Of a stretch of 5,797 bases of DNA, positions 1 through 5,797 are shown in pieces. The translations under genes and the position numbers were made by a program. Position 1 is the stretch's first letter. Each line of letters starts with the position of its first letter. The notes below the pieces were generated by a model, which saw only the letters and a program-made list of their open reading frames with translations, was not told the origin of the DNA and did not search any database. This DNA is from Opitutia bacterium (GTDB taxonomy: Bacteria; Verrucomicrobiota; Verrucomicrobiia; Opitutales; Seribacteraceae), in NCBI GenBank assembly GCA_018695085.1, contig JABHOU010000016.1:1-5797 (forward strand), read 5' to 3'.

Positions 1-1
1 C

Positions 2-529
2 GATCGCTTGGTCGTAAAGGAAAGGCTTGGTTCTGGTTCCGAACAAGTAGGCATAAACCTGACACGAGAAGCAGCCGAGATTCATGCCGAAAAAATGAAA
101 GATCCCATATTTCAACCCTATATTCAAGGGCATGAATTCAGCGCTGAAGTCTGGTTGGACAAAACAAGTCGTGCTTACGGAGTAGTGTTGCGGTGGCGAA
201 AGAAAGTTGTAAACGGGGAGTCCCATCATACGGTAACTTTTCACAACGGAGAATGGGAGGATCTCGTAGTCAGTTGCGTTGAAGCGTTGGGTCTCACCGG
301 TCACGCCCTCGCTCAAGTCATCGTGGACGAAAATGATTCTCCCCATATTGTGGAAATCAATCCGCGACTAGGCGGAGCCTCTCCCCTGTCCCTAGCCTGC
401 GGTCTACACTCGATCGAATGGTTCTTGCGTGAAACCGCAGGAGAACTGATTTCTAACGACTCAACATTCAAACCTTTTCCAGGGAAAAGCCTGACCCGCG
501 AAGGGGATCGAGTAACCATCGAGCTCTGA
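2..529 (+). CDS. ATP-grasp ligase, carbamoyl-phosphate-synthase-large-chain-like, C-terminal part (5' partial)
   Basis: The reading frame is open from base 2, so the gene starts outside the window; the TTG at 8 is an internal Leu codon. About 175 residues remain. The first residues (LVVKERLGSGS) match the ATP-grasp lysine/glycine-rich strand-loop that binds ATP phosphates. QPYIQGHEFS (about bases 113-142) resembles the adenine-contacting linker and following strand. IVEINPRLGG (about 347-376) is the Mg-ATP-binding Glu/Asn motif typical of the CarB/PylC/biotin-carboxylase-like superfamily. Family knowledge: these enzymes activate a carboxylate as an acyl phosphate and join it to an amine or other nucleophile. 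The substrate cannot be read from this fragment. It is too short and too divergent at the C-terminus to be true CarB, which continues into further domains. It ends with a TGA and is followed by a 74-base gap, so it may belong to a different transcription unit from parA. Superfamily is confident; function unknown. Confidence 0.85.
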   Translation, partial: DRLVVKERLGSGSEQVGINLTREAAEIHAEKMKDPIFQPYIQGHEFSAEVWLDKTSRAYGVVLRWRKKVVNGESHHTVTFHNGEWEDLVVSCVEALGLTGHALAQVIVDENDSPHIVEINPRLGGASPLSLACGLHSIEWFLRETAGELISNDSTFKPFPGKSLTREGDRVTIEL

Positions 530-603
530 TTTATCGGTTTGGAAAGTTCTCGAAAACCGTTTGCTCTCGACTCCAAACGAGACCGAATTAGTGTAGTTTC
601 TCC
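530..603 (+). promoter_or_regulatory. Short intergenic spacer with weak inverted repeats, possible terminator/promoter for parA unit
   Basis: The only clear gene-free spacer before the parA unit. CGGTTT (535-540) can pair with AAACCG (554-559) across a 13-base loop, followed by only three T residues. TCTCG (565-569) can pair with CGAGA (578-582) across an 8-base loop. Both stems are short and the first is AT-rich, so neither is a convincing intrinsic terminator. No good -35/-10 pair is visible. Its position before a run of tightly joined genes makes it the likeliest place for a promoter. That is inference. Confidence 0.25.
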
Positions 604-1395
604 ATGTCGGCTATAGTCGTAGCAGTTGGAAATCAAAAAGGTGGCGTGGGTAAGACCACCACCACCGTAAATCTTGGTCATGCCTTTGCGGCGTCAGGGA
701 TACCTACGCTGATTGTGGATCTTGACCCTCAGGCCAATGCCACCAGCGCCTTGGGTTTTGAAAAAAAGCCGGGAGCGGGCATCTATGGTCCCATTACGGG
801 AAACGCTTCCGCCATCGATCAAGTTCAAGCGACGCGTTCGGAAAACTTGTGGATTCTCCCATCCGAACTGGATCTTGCCGCGGCGGAACTAGAATTGGGC
901 GGTCAACCCGACTATCTACTAAAGCTCAGAGAATGCCTAGCGACCCTGAAGGAAGGCTATGGCCTGAGCGTAATACTCGTAGATTGCCCACCGACCTTGG
1001 GACTGCTTTCGATGAATGCCCTTTGTGCCGCAGATTACCTGCTCGTTACGCTACAGTGCGAATACTTGGCTTTGGAGGGACTTGGACAAATCCTCGGCGT
1101 GGTGGATCAGTTGAGGGATTCAGGTGCGAACAATGACCTGAAGGTGGGAGGCATCGCGATGACAATGTTCGATAATCGCACACGCCTTTCTTACGACGTA
1201 TGGGAAGAAGTGGGGACGCACTATCCGCAACTCATGTTCCGCACGGCGATTCCTCGCTCCGTTCGCCTTAGCGAAGCACCCAGTCACGGACAGAGCATTT
1301 TTGAATACGATCCCGCTGGGCCGGGTGCACAAGCTTACCGCGACCTCGCCGACGAAGTTTTGGCCCGTTTTTTCCCTCAGTCACCGGAAAACTAG
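604..1395 (+). CDS. parA: ParA/Soj-family partitioning ATPase
   Basis: A 263-residue ParA-type P-loop ATPase, a normal length for chromosomal Soj/ParA. The deviant Walker A motif KGGVGKTT is at residues 12-19, including the signature Lys12 that ParA dimers supply across the interface. The A' motif VDLDPQAN is at 38-45 and the Walker B region ILVDCPP at 124-130. The C-terminal RSVRLSEAPSHGQ stretch (219-230) is the family block carrying basic residues that in Soj contact DNA non-specifically. Known role: ATP-dependent dimers coat the nucleoid and are released by ParB-stimulated hydrolysis, moving chromosome origins or other cargo. The ATG at 604 is chosen because the P-loop then begins within ten residues, as is usual in the family; no Shine-Dalgarno is visible before it. 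Its stop overlaps the rnc start by one base, and no parB follows, so it may be an orphan or have its partner elsewhere. An orphan ParA that positions something other than the origin remains possible. Confidence 0.93.
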   Translation: MSAIVVAVGNQKGGVGKTTTTVNLGHAFAASGIPTLIVDLDPQANATSALGFEKKPGAGIYGPITGNASAIDQVQATRSENLWILPSELDLAAAELELGGQPDYLLKLRECLATLKEGYGLSVILVDCPPTLGLLSMNALCAADYLLVTLQCEYLALEGLGQILGVVDQLRDSGANNDLKVGGIAMTMFDNRTRLSYDVWEEVGTHYPQLMFRTAIPRSVRLSEAPSHGQSIFEYDPAGPGAQAYRDLADEVLARFFPQSPEN

Positions 1396-1397
1396 TG
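1393..1397 (+). other. parA stop / rnc start overlap (TAGTG)
   Basis: The parA stop TAG (1393-1395) shares its last base with the GTG start of rnc (1395-1397). No good Shine-Dalgarno precedes the GTG. This arrangement suggests translational coupling by re-initiating ribosomes and co-transcription of the two genes. The overlap is seen directly; coupling is inferred. Confidence 0.6.
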
Positions 1398-2219
1398 AAC
1401 TGGATTCGCAGGCTCACGGGCAGAATCCGTTACGACGGGACGGAAACGGACGACCCACCTTCCGCCGAGGAGGAAAATGCCCTGCAAGCCTTGGAGAAAC
1501 GTATCGGTTATCGTTTCCGCAATCTATCACTCTTGCGACGGGCGACCACCCATCCATCCCTTGCCGAAGATCGACGCGGTTGCGAAGACAACCAAAGGCT
1601 TGAATTCCTCGGAGACTCTATACTTGGAGCCATTCTTGCCGAAAAGCTTTTTCGCATTTTCCCAGAAGACAACGAAGGAATCTTGACCAAAGGGCGCTCG
1701 GTACTGGCACGCGGCGACTACCTAAGCAAGCTAGCCCGCGATCTTGGCATTCACGAGACCATGAGGATGAGTCGAGCGGAGATTCGAGACGGAGGCAATG
1801 AACGAGACTCCACCTTGGAGGATGCCATCGAAGCAATAGTGGGAGCCATTTACTTGGACTCGGGCATGCAAGCCACTCGCAAGACGGTGCTTTCTTGGTA
1901 TGGAGACATGGAAAAAACTTTGTCGGAGGCCATGGAGGATTATAACCCCAAAGGTCGTCTGCAGGAAATCGCTCAAGCTATTCACGGGCCAGACCAGATC
2001 CGCTACTTGATTGATCGCGAGGAGGGTCCTTCGCACAGGAAAAGATATTCCGTTTCGGTCGAGGTAGCGAAACGCAAACTAGGCTCGGGGTCCGGCCGAA
2101 GCAAGAAGGAGGGGGAAGAAGAAGCGGCCCGAAAGGCTTTGCAATCCATTAGTCGAAAGCGAAAAAAAACGAACAAACGCACAACCGGACCTAGGCAAAA
2201 GAACGAAAGCAAGAAGTGA
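1395..2219 (+). CDS. rnc: Ribonuclease III
   Basis: A 274-residue RNase III, the endonuclease that cuts double-stranded RNA during rRNA processing and mRNA turnover. The N-terminal catalytic domain (about residues 29-175) carries the signature QRLEFLGDSIL (67-77) and DAIEAIVGAIYLDSG (143-157). Metal-ligand positions matching E. coli E41, D45, E65, D114 and E117 are E70, D74, E94, D143 and E146, so catalysis should be intact. The position of E. coli E38 is Q67. A double-stranded RNA-binding domain follows (about 184-252), with NPKGRLQE at its start, GPSHRKRYSV in the middle and GRSKKEGEEEAARKAL at its end. The protein is longer than the 226-residue E. coli enzyme because of an N-terminal extension of about 27 residues and a strongly basic C-terminal tail (253-274, rich in Lys/Arg). 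The GTG start is chosen because it abuts the parA stop; I see no in-frame ATG between it and the conserved domain, so the N-terminal extension is only moderately certain. Active as a homodimer in the cytoplasm. Confidence 0.96.
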   Translation: MNWIRRLTGRIRYDGTETDDPPSAEEENALQALEKRIGYRFRNLSLLRRATTHPSLAEDRRGCEDNQRLEFLGDSILGAILAEKLFRIFPEDNEGILTKGRSVLARGDYLSKLARDLGIHETMRMSRAEIRDGGNERDSTLEDAIEAIVGAIYLDSGMQATRKTVLSWYGDMEKTLSEAMEDYNPKGRLQEIAQAIHGPDQIRYLIDREEGPSHRKRYSVSVEVAKRKLGSGSGRSKKEGEEEAARKALQSISRKRKKTNKRTTGPRQKNESKK

Positions 2220-2377
2220 TGCATCGAAAAGCCGAAATGCCTTACCAAGGATCCCCCGACATGCCGATGCTCGCATTGCCCCTTTCGAAGACAGAAGTGT
2301 CGACCCGCAATGGAAAGAATTTTTCTCCAGTCCTAGGATTGATTAAGTTGATGCTCAACCACCGGCTAAACGGGTAA
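2219..2377 (+). CDS. Possible small protein of 52 residues between rnc and mfd
   Basis: An ATG at 2219 overlaps the rnc stop (TGATG, 2217-2221) and opens a 52-codon frame ending in TAA at 2375-2377, four bases before the mfd ATG. It fills almost the whole interval between the two genes, in a frame different from mfd. The product starts MHRKAEMPYQGSPDMP and ends IKLMLNHRLNG. It has no evident signal peptide, no long hydrophobic helix and no cysteine pair, and I recognise no family. A second in-frame ATG at 2237 is an alternative start. Support for it being real is the stop-start overlap, the snug fit, and third codon positions that look about as GC-rich as those of the neighbours. Against it are its length, the lack of a known homologue and the fact that a 53-codon open frame can occur by chance. 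Other explanations are a translated leader that couples mfd to rnc, or non-coding spacer. Confidence 0.4.
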   Translation: MHRKAEMPYQGSPDMPMLALPLSKTEVSTRNGKNFSPVLGLIKLMLNHRLNG

Positions 2378-2381
2378 GGGG
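2376..2381 (+). promoter_or_regulatory. AAGGGG tract at the mfd start, possible ribosome binding site
   Basis: AAGGGG lies directly against the ATG at 2382, with no spacer, which is too close for a normal Shine-Dalgarno. It would be well placed (9-base gap) for the in-frame GTG at 2391, the fourth codon of the longer form. It also overlaps the stop of the small upstream frame, so ribosomes ending there could re-initiate on mfd. An in-frame TAA at 2367-2369 rules out any start further upstream. The site therefore limits the mfd start to 2382 or 2391. Confidence 0.4.
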
Positions 2382-5300
2382 ATGAAAAGGGTGGTCATTC
2401 CTTCGGGTCGTGACGCCATGTTTTTGCACGGCGTACCCGAGGCGGCAACGGCAATCTTGGCAGCGGACTTCATTTACAAGGCAAAGCCCAAAATCGTAAT
2501 CCTACTCACTGAATCCATTCCCAAGAGTGAAGAGTGGGCTGAAGACATAGCGGCCTTTCTTGAGTCGACCAAGCAGGATTCCCGCATCCGCCTACATCTA
2601 TTCGACCAACCGCCTTCAACCGAACACCCGGACGCCTTCGATAGGATTTGCGACAGGCTGGCAGTGTTATCCGCTTTGGGCGAACTATCAAACACGGAGA
2701 GAGCCTCCTCGGAGGACTCGCCCCTACTCCTCGCCGCAACTCCTGAATCGATCCTAGCCCCATGCCCGTCAGTGGAATCGCACGAAAAAAACGAGCGAGT
2801 CGTGAAACAGGGAGAAAAACTTTCCTTCCAAAACTTTGCCGAAGAGTTGGCCGAGCGATTCGATTATTCTTCGGAAATCCTTTGTGAAACTCCCGCACAG
2901 TTCGCCGTTCGGGGAGGGTTGATTGATGTGTACCCCGTAAACGGAGAGTTCCCTGTGAGGATCGACTTTTTCGGTGACGAGATTGAAGATTTGAGACGAT
3001 TTGACCCTAGTACGCAACGGACAATCGAAAGTGTGGATTCCGTTACCTTGGCCTCTGCTGGAAGCACCGAAGACAGAGAGGTCGAAGGAGCGTTCTTCGG
3101 GCATCTCAAATGCCCAGTGACCTGGATATTGAGAGAACCCGAAGATCTATTGGCGGAATTCCCATTGATTTTTCACTATTCGGAAAAAAGAAAATCAGCT
3201 CCCAAATGCTTTATCGACGCACTGGACAGAAAGGCGGCGAAGAAAGACAAATTCCTGGGCATGGCAGAAATCGACGCCGGTCGAGGAATCTTCGACAACG
3301 CTTCTTGTCATGAAGAGAAAGTGGAAACGCTGGAGAGCTTACGCCATGACAACTCCTTGGATGAACTCGGTCTCGAACGCTTCGAAAGCGAACGATCGGG
3401 ACGCAAAGCCTACCTAAGAGGTTTACTTCTTCGGGCGAGAGAGGGTTTTTCCGTACAAATAGCCGCAGGAGTCGACTCTGAAAAACGACGAATCACGGAA
3501 ACAATTGAGGAAGAGGAAGAATTGCGAGATCTTCAAGTCACCTTCCTTCATATGGGCCTAAGAGAAGGATTCGCTATCGTTTTGCCACATGGCGAAAAAT
3601 TTCTGGGTAGAAAAACAACCAATAGAGAAAAAGGATTACTGGTAGCCACCGCGAGAGAAATACTGGGCCGGGAAAGGAGTCGACGACAGGGAAGATCGAA
3701 ACGCATGGTGGCGCAAAGGCCGCAAGTGGATCAGGCCTTAGACTTTTCCGAACTGGTCGAAGGAGATTTCTTGGTGCACCTTCAGCATGGCGTATGCCAA
3801 TACAGATGCATCCAGAGAATAGAGGACGAAGGCCGTCAGGAGGAAGCTGTCACCGTAGAATTTGCCGATGGAATCCTGTTGCACGTACCCTTGCCCGAAT
3901 CGCATTTGCTTTCCCGTTACGTAGGTCTGGTCAAAAGTCGGCCGAAACTGGCTAAACTAGGGGGCAAGTCTTGGTTCAAGGCAAAAGAGGCGGCTGAGCA
4001 AGCCGCTCTCGACATGGCCGCCGATTTGCTTCGCATGCAAGCCGCTCGCGAAGCAGCGGCAGGACACGCATTCCAGCCGGATGACGATTGGCAAAAAGAG
4101 TTCGAGGACGCATTCGCCTTTACAGAAACTCCCGACCAACTGTCGGCAATCGAGGCCGTCAAACAGGATATGGAAAGCCGCGCCCCAATGGACCGACTGC
4201 TATGCGGAGACGTCGGTTACGGGAAGACCGAAGTCGCCTTGCGAGCAGCGTTCAAGGCGGTGATGGATGGGCGGCAGGTTGCCGTGCTCGCCCCCACTAC
4301 CGTCCTATGCCAGCAACATTTAAACGTATTCAGAGAGCGGGTCGCAGACTTTCCCGTGAAGGTGGAAACCCTGAGTCGACTACGTAGTCCGAAGGAGCAG
4401 AAAGGTATTCTCGCGGGACTTGCGAGCGGAGGAATCGATATTCTGGTAGGGACTCATCGGATCCTAAGCGCGGACGTCAGGTTTAGAGACCTGGGCTTAC
4501 TTATCGTAGACGAAGAGCAACGATTTGGAGTACGGCACAAGGAAAGCATCAAGAAGATGAAAACTTCCGTCGACGTGCTGACACTTAGTGCAACTCCGAT
4601 CCCACGAACACTCTATTTCGCAATGGTAGGGGCAAGAGCGCTCAGCTCGATTGAAACAGCCCCAGTAAACAGGCGTCCCATTCGCACCGAAGTCATGCGG
4701 CACACGCCGGAAGTCGTAAAGAAAGCAGTGGAGGCAGAAATACGGCGCGACGGACAAGTTTTTTATCTCCACAACAAAGTCAAAACCATCCAAGCCGTCG
4801 CCCGCCGTCTAAAAGAGAGGTTTCCCAAGCTCCGAATCGTAGTGGGACACGGTCAAATGGGAGAAAACGAGCTAGAGGAAGTAATGACTCAATTCGTGGC
4901 GCATCAGTACGACATGCTTGTCTGCACAACTATAATAGAGGCCGGGATAGATATTCCCAATTGTAACACAATCATCATTGAAGGCGCCGATAGATTCGGT
5001 CTCTCCCAACTTTATCAACTTCGCGGTCGTGTAGGAAGATTCGACAAGCAAGCCTATGCCTACCTCTTACTCAACAGTCACAAACCAGTCTCAGACAAGG
5101 CCCGGAAGCGACTTTCAGCCATCAGGCAAATCACGCGACTGGGAGCGGGGTTCAGAATAGCCCTGAGAGACTTGGAGCTAAGAGGTGCGGGAAATCTCCT
5201 TGGAGGCGAGCAAAGCGGGCACGTTGCAGGTGTGGGGTTCGACCTATATTGCCGTTTGCTCAAACAAAGCGTAGCCCGTCTAAAGGGAGACGAGAAAGCC

Positions 5301-5795
5301 ATTCGTTCAAGAGCGAACGTACGTTTGGACTTCACCACAAGTGGAGTTGTCTCAGAAGCTGATTCACAAGAACCTGAGAGCCAAGAAGACCTCTCGGATG
5401 TGGTTGGATCCTATCTACCTGAACAATTCGCTGCAGAAACCCGGCTTCGCATCGATTTCTACCGAAAACTGGCCAATGCCATAGACGCCAAGGAAGTGGA
5501 GCACATTAGAGACGAATTGTCGGACCGTTTTGGAGAATTGCCAAAGGAAGCCAAAACTCTTTTGCTCGAAACGGAAATTCGTTGCTTGGCCGAAGATGCC
5601 GGATTCGATCGACTCGAAACCGAAGGGACTTCTCTGCATTGCCGCTTTGCCAAAGGGGAAAAGCCTAATAAAGGCAATAAATTCCTAAAGGTAGCCGGTC
5701 GTTTGCCAAGACTTTCGGAAAAAGAACCTTTTTTAAAGTTGAAGGAAATCGTTCGATTTCTCAAACTGCGAATCCATGCGAAAGAAGTTGAATAA
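2382..5795 (+). CDS. mfd: Transcription-repair coupling factor Mfd
   Basis: A complete 1137-residue Mfd (E. coli 1148). It recognises RNA polymerase stalled at a lesion, pushes it off by ATP-driven DNA translocation and recruits UvrA for nucleotide excision repair. Domains in order: a UvrB-like N-terminal module (about 1-300) with RGGLIDVYP (177-185) and RIDFFGDEIE (193-202), where R177, R193 and F197 match the UvrA-contacting R165, R181 and F185 of E. coli; a variable linker; the RNA-polymerase-interacting domain (about 453-515, with GDFLVHLQHGV); and an SF2 RecG-like translocase. The translocase has Walker A GDVGYGKT (609-616), the DEEQ box (710-713), motif III SATPIPRT (736-743), motif V TTIIEAGIDIP (849-859), motif VI QLRGRVGR (879-886) and the TRG motif with RDLELRGAGN (929-938). 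An acidic linker (about 991-1009) precedes the C-terminal TRCF domain (about 1010-1137) that masks the UvrA site at rest. All helicase motifs look intact. It probably shares the parA-rnc transcript. Start is 2382 or 2391. Confidence 0.97.
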   Translation: MKRVVIPSGRDAMFLHGVPEAATAILAADFIYKAKPKIVILLTESIPKSEEWAEDIAAFLESTKQDSRIRLHLFDQPPSTEHPDAFDRICDRLAVLSALGELSNTERASSEDSPLLLAATPESILAPCPSVESHEKNERVVKQGEKLSFQNFAEELAERFDYSSEILCETPAQFAVRGGLIDVYPVNGEFPVRIDFFGDEIEDLRRFDPSTQRTIESVDSVTLASAGSTEDREVEGAFFGHLKCPVTWILREPEDLLAEFPLIFHYSEKRKSAPKCFIDALDRKAAKKDKFLGMAEIDAGRGIFDNASCHEEKVETLESLRHDNSLDELGLERFESERSGRKAYLRGLLLRAREGFSVQIAAGVDSEKRRITETIEEEEELRDLQVTFLHMGLREGFAIVLPHGEKFLGRKTTNREKGLLVATAREILGRERSRRQGRSKRMVAQRPQVDQALDFSELVEGDFLVHLQHGVCQYRCIQRIEDEGRQEEAVTVEFADGILLHVPLPESHLLSRYVGLVKSRPKLAKLGGKSWFKAKEAAEQAALDMAADLLRMQAAREAAAGHAFQPDDDWQKEFEDAFAFTETPDQLSAIEAVKQDMESRAPMDRLLCGDVGYGKTEVALRAAFKAVMDGRQVAVLAPTTVLCQQHLNVFRERVADFPVKVETLSRLRSPKEQKGILAGLASGGIDILVGTHRILSADVRFRDLGLLIVDEEQRFGVRHKESIKKMKTSVDVLTLSATPIPRTLYFAMVGARALSSIETAPVNRRPIRTEVMRHTPEVVKKAVEAEIRRDGQVFYLHNKVKTIQAVARRLKERFPKLRIVVGHGQMGENELEEVMTQFVAHQYDMLVCTTIIEAGIDIPNCNTIIIEGADRFGLSQLYQLRGRVGRFDKQAYAYLLLNSHKPVSDKARKRLSAIRQITRLGAGFRIALRDLELRGAGNLLGGEQSGHVAGVGFDLYCRLLKQSVARLKGDEKAIRSRANVRLDFTTSGVVSEADSQEPESQEDLSDVVGSYLPEQFAAETRLRIDFYRKLANAIDAKEVEHIRDELSDRFGELPKEAKTLLLETEIRCLAEDAGFDRLETEGTSLHCRFAKGEKPNKGNKFLKVAGRLPRLSEKEPFLKLKEIVRFLKLRIHAKEVE

Positions 5796-5797
5796 AA

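Noticed and set aside
535..582. Two inverted repeats between the ATP-grasp gene and parA as an intrinsic terminator
   Set aside because: The stems are 5-6 bases, one with a 13-base loop, and only three T residues follow the first. This is below the standard for a terminator, so it is kept only as a low-confidence spacer note.
313..681. Long antisense open frames, including those opposite the ATP-grasp gene, rnc and mfd
   Set aside because: They lie opposite or inside well-supported genes, show no recognisable domains, and have compositions expected of shadow frames.
2347..2359. Small perfect inverted repeat GTTGA-TGC-TCAAC upstream of mfd
   Set aside because: A 5-base stem with a 3-base loop and no T-tract is common by chance, and it lies within the possible small coding frame. 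Not strong enough to call an operator or terminator.
2339..2370. TTGATT ... GCTAAA as a promoter for mfd
   Set aside because: The two elements are about 20 bases apart and match the consensus poorly; the tight gene spacing favours read-through from rnc.
2219..2400. Frameshifted N-terminus of Mfd
   Set aside because: The small frame shows no resemblance to known Mfd N-termini, and the Mfd protein from 2382 already covers the usual N-terminal start of the UvrB-like module. No frame break is needed.
604..5795. Hidden defence system, CRISPR array, transposon or RNA gene
   Set aside because: The read-through of coding frames leaves only about 240 bases unaccounted for. No direct-repeat array, terminal inverted repeats, transposase motifs, or tRNA-like cloverleaf was seen.

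Overview
This 5.8-kb window is a densely packed, single-strand bacterial block in which every supported gene reads on the + strand. It suggests a Gram-negative-type bacterium of moderate GC content. Start codons mostly lack a clear Shine-Dalgarno sequence at normal spacing. The RNase III signature carries Q where E. coli has its first acidic residue. Together these are compatible with the Verrucomicrobiota/PVC group, but that placement is an impression from protein style and not a demonstrated assignment.

Layout: (1) bases 1-529 hold the C-terminal part of an ATP-grasp ligase of the carbamoyl-phosphate-synthase-large-chain-like type, whose N-terminus lies outside the window. (2) A 74-base spacer (530-603) contains two weak inverted repeats and no gene. 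(3) A ParA/Soj-type ATPase runs 604-1395. (4) Ribonuclease III (rnc) runs 1395-2219, its GTG start sharing one base with the parA stop. (5) A possible 52-codon small ORF (2219-2377) starts on the last base of the rnc stop and ends four bases before the next gene. (6) A full-length transcription-repair coupling factor Mfd runs 2382-5795 and ends two bases before the window edge.

The parA-rnc-(small ORF)-mfd order with overlapping or nearly abutting junctions looks like one transcription unit with translational coupling. The functions are chromosome or cargo partitioning, double-stranded RNA processing, and rescue of stalled RNA polymerase with recruitment of nucleotide excision repair. All are core housekeeping functions. 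There is no parB, no parS-like site, no transposon, no CRISPR array and no RNA gene in the window. I see no convincing undescribed defence or other novel system. The items most worth a second look are the wedged small ORF, the ParA lacking a ParB next to rnc-mfd, and the unassigned ATP-grasp enzyme.
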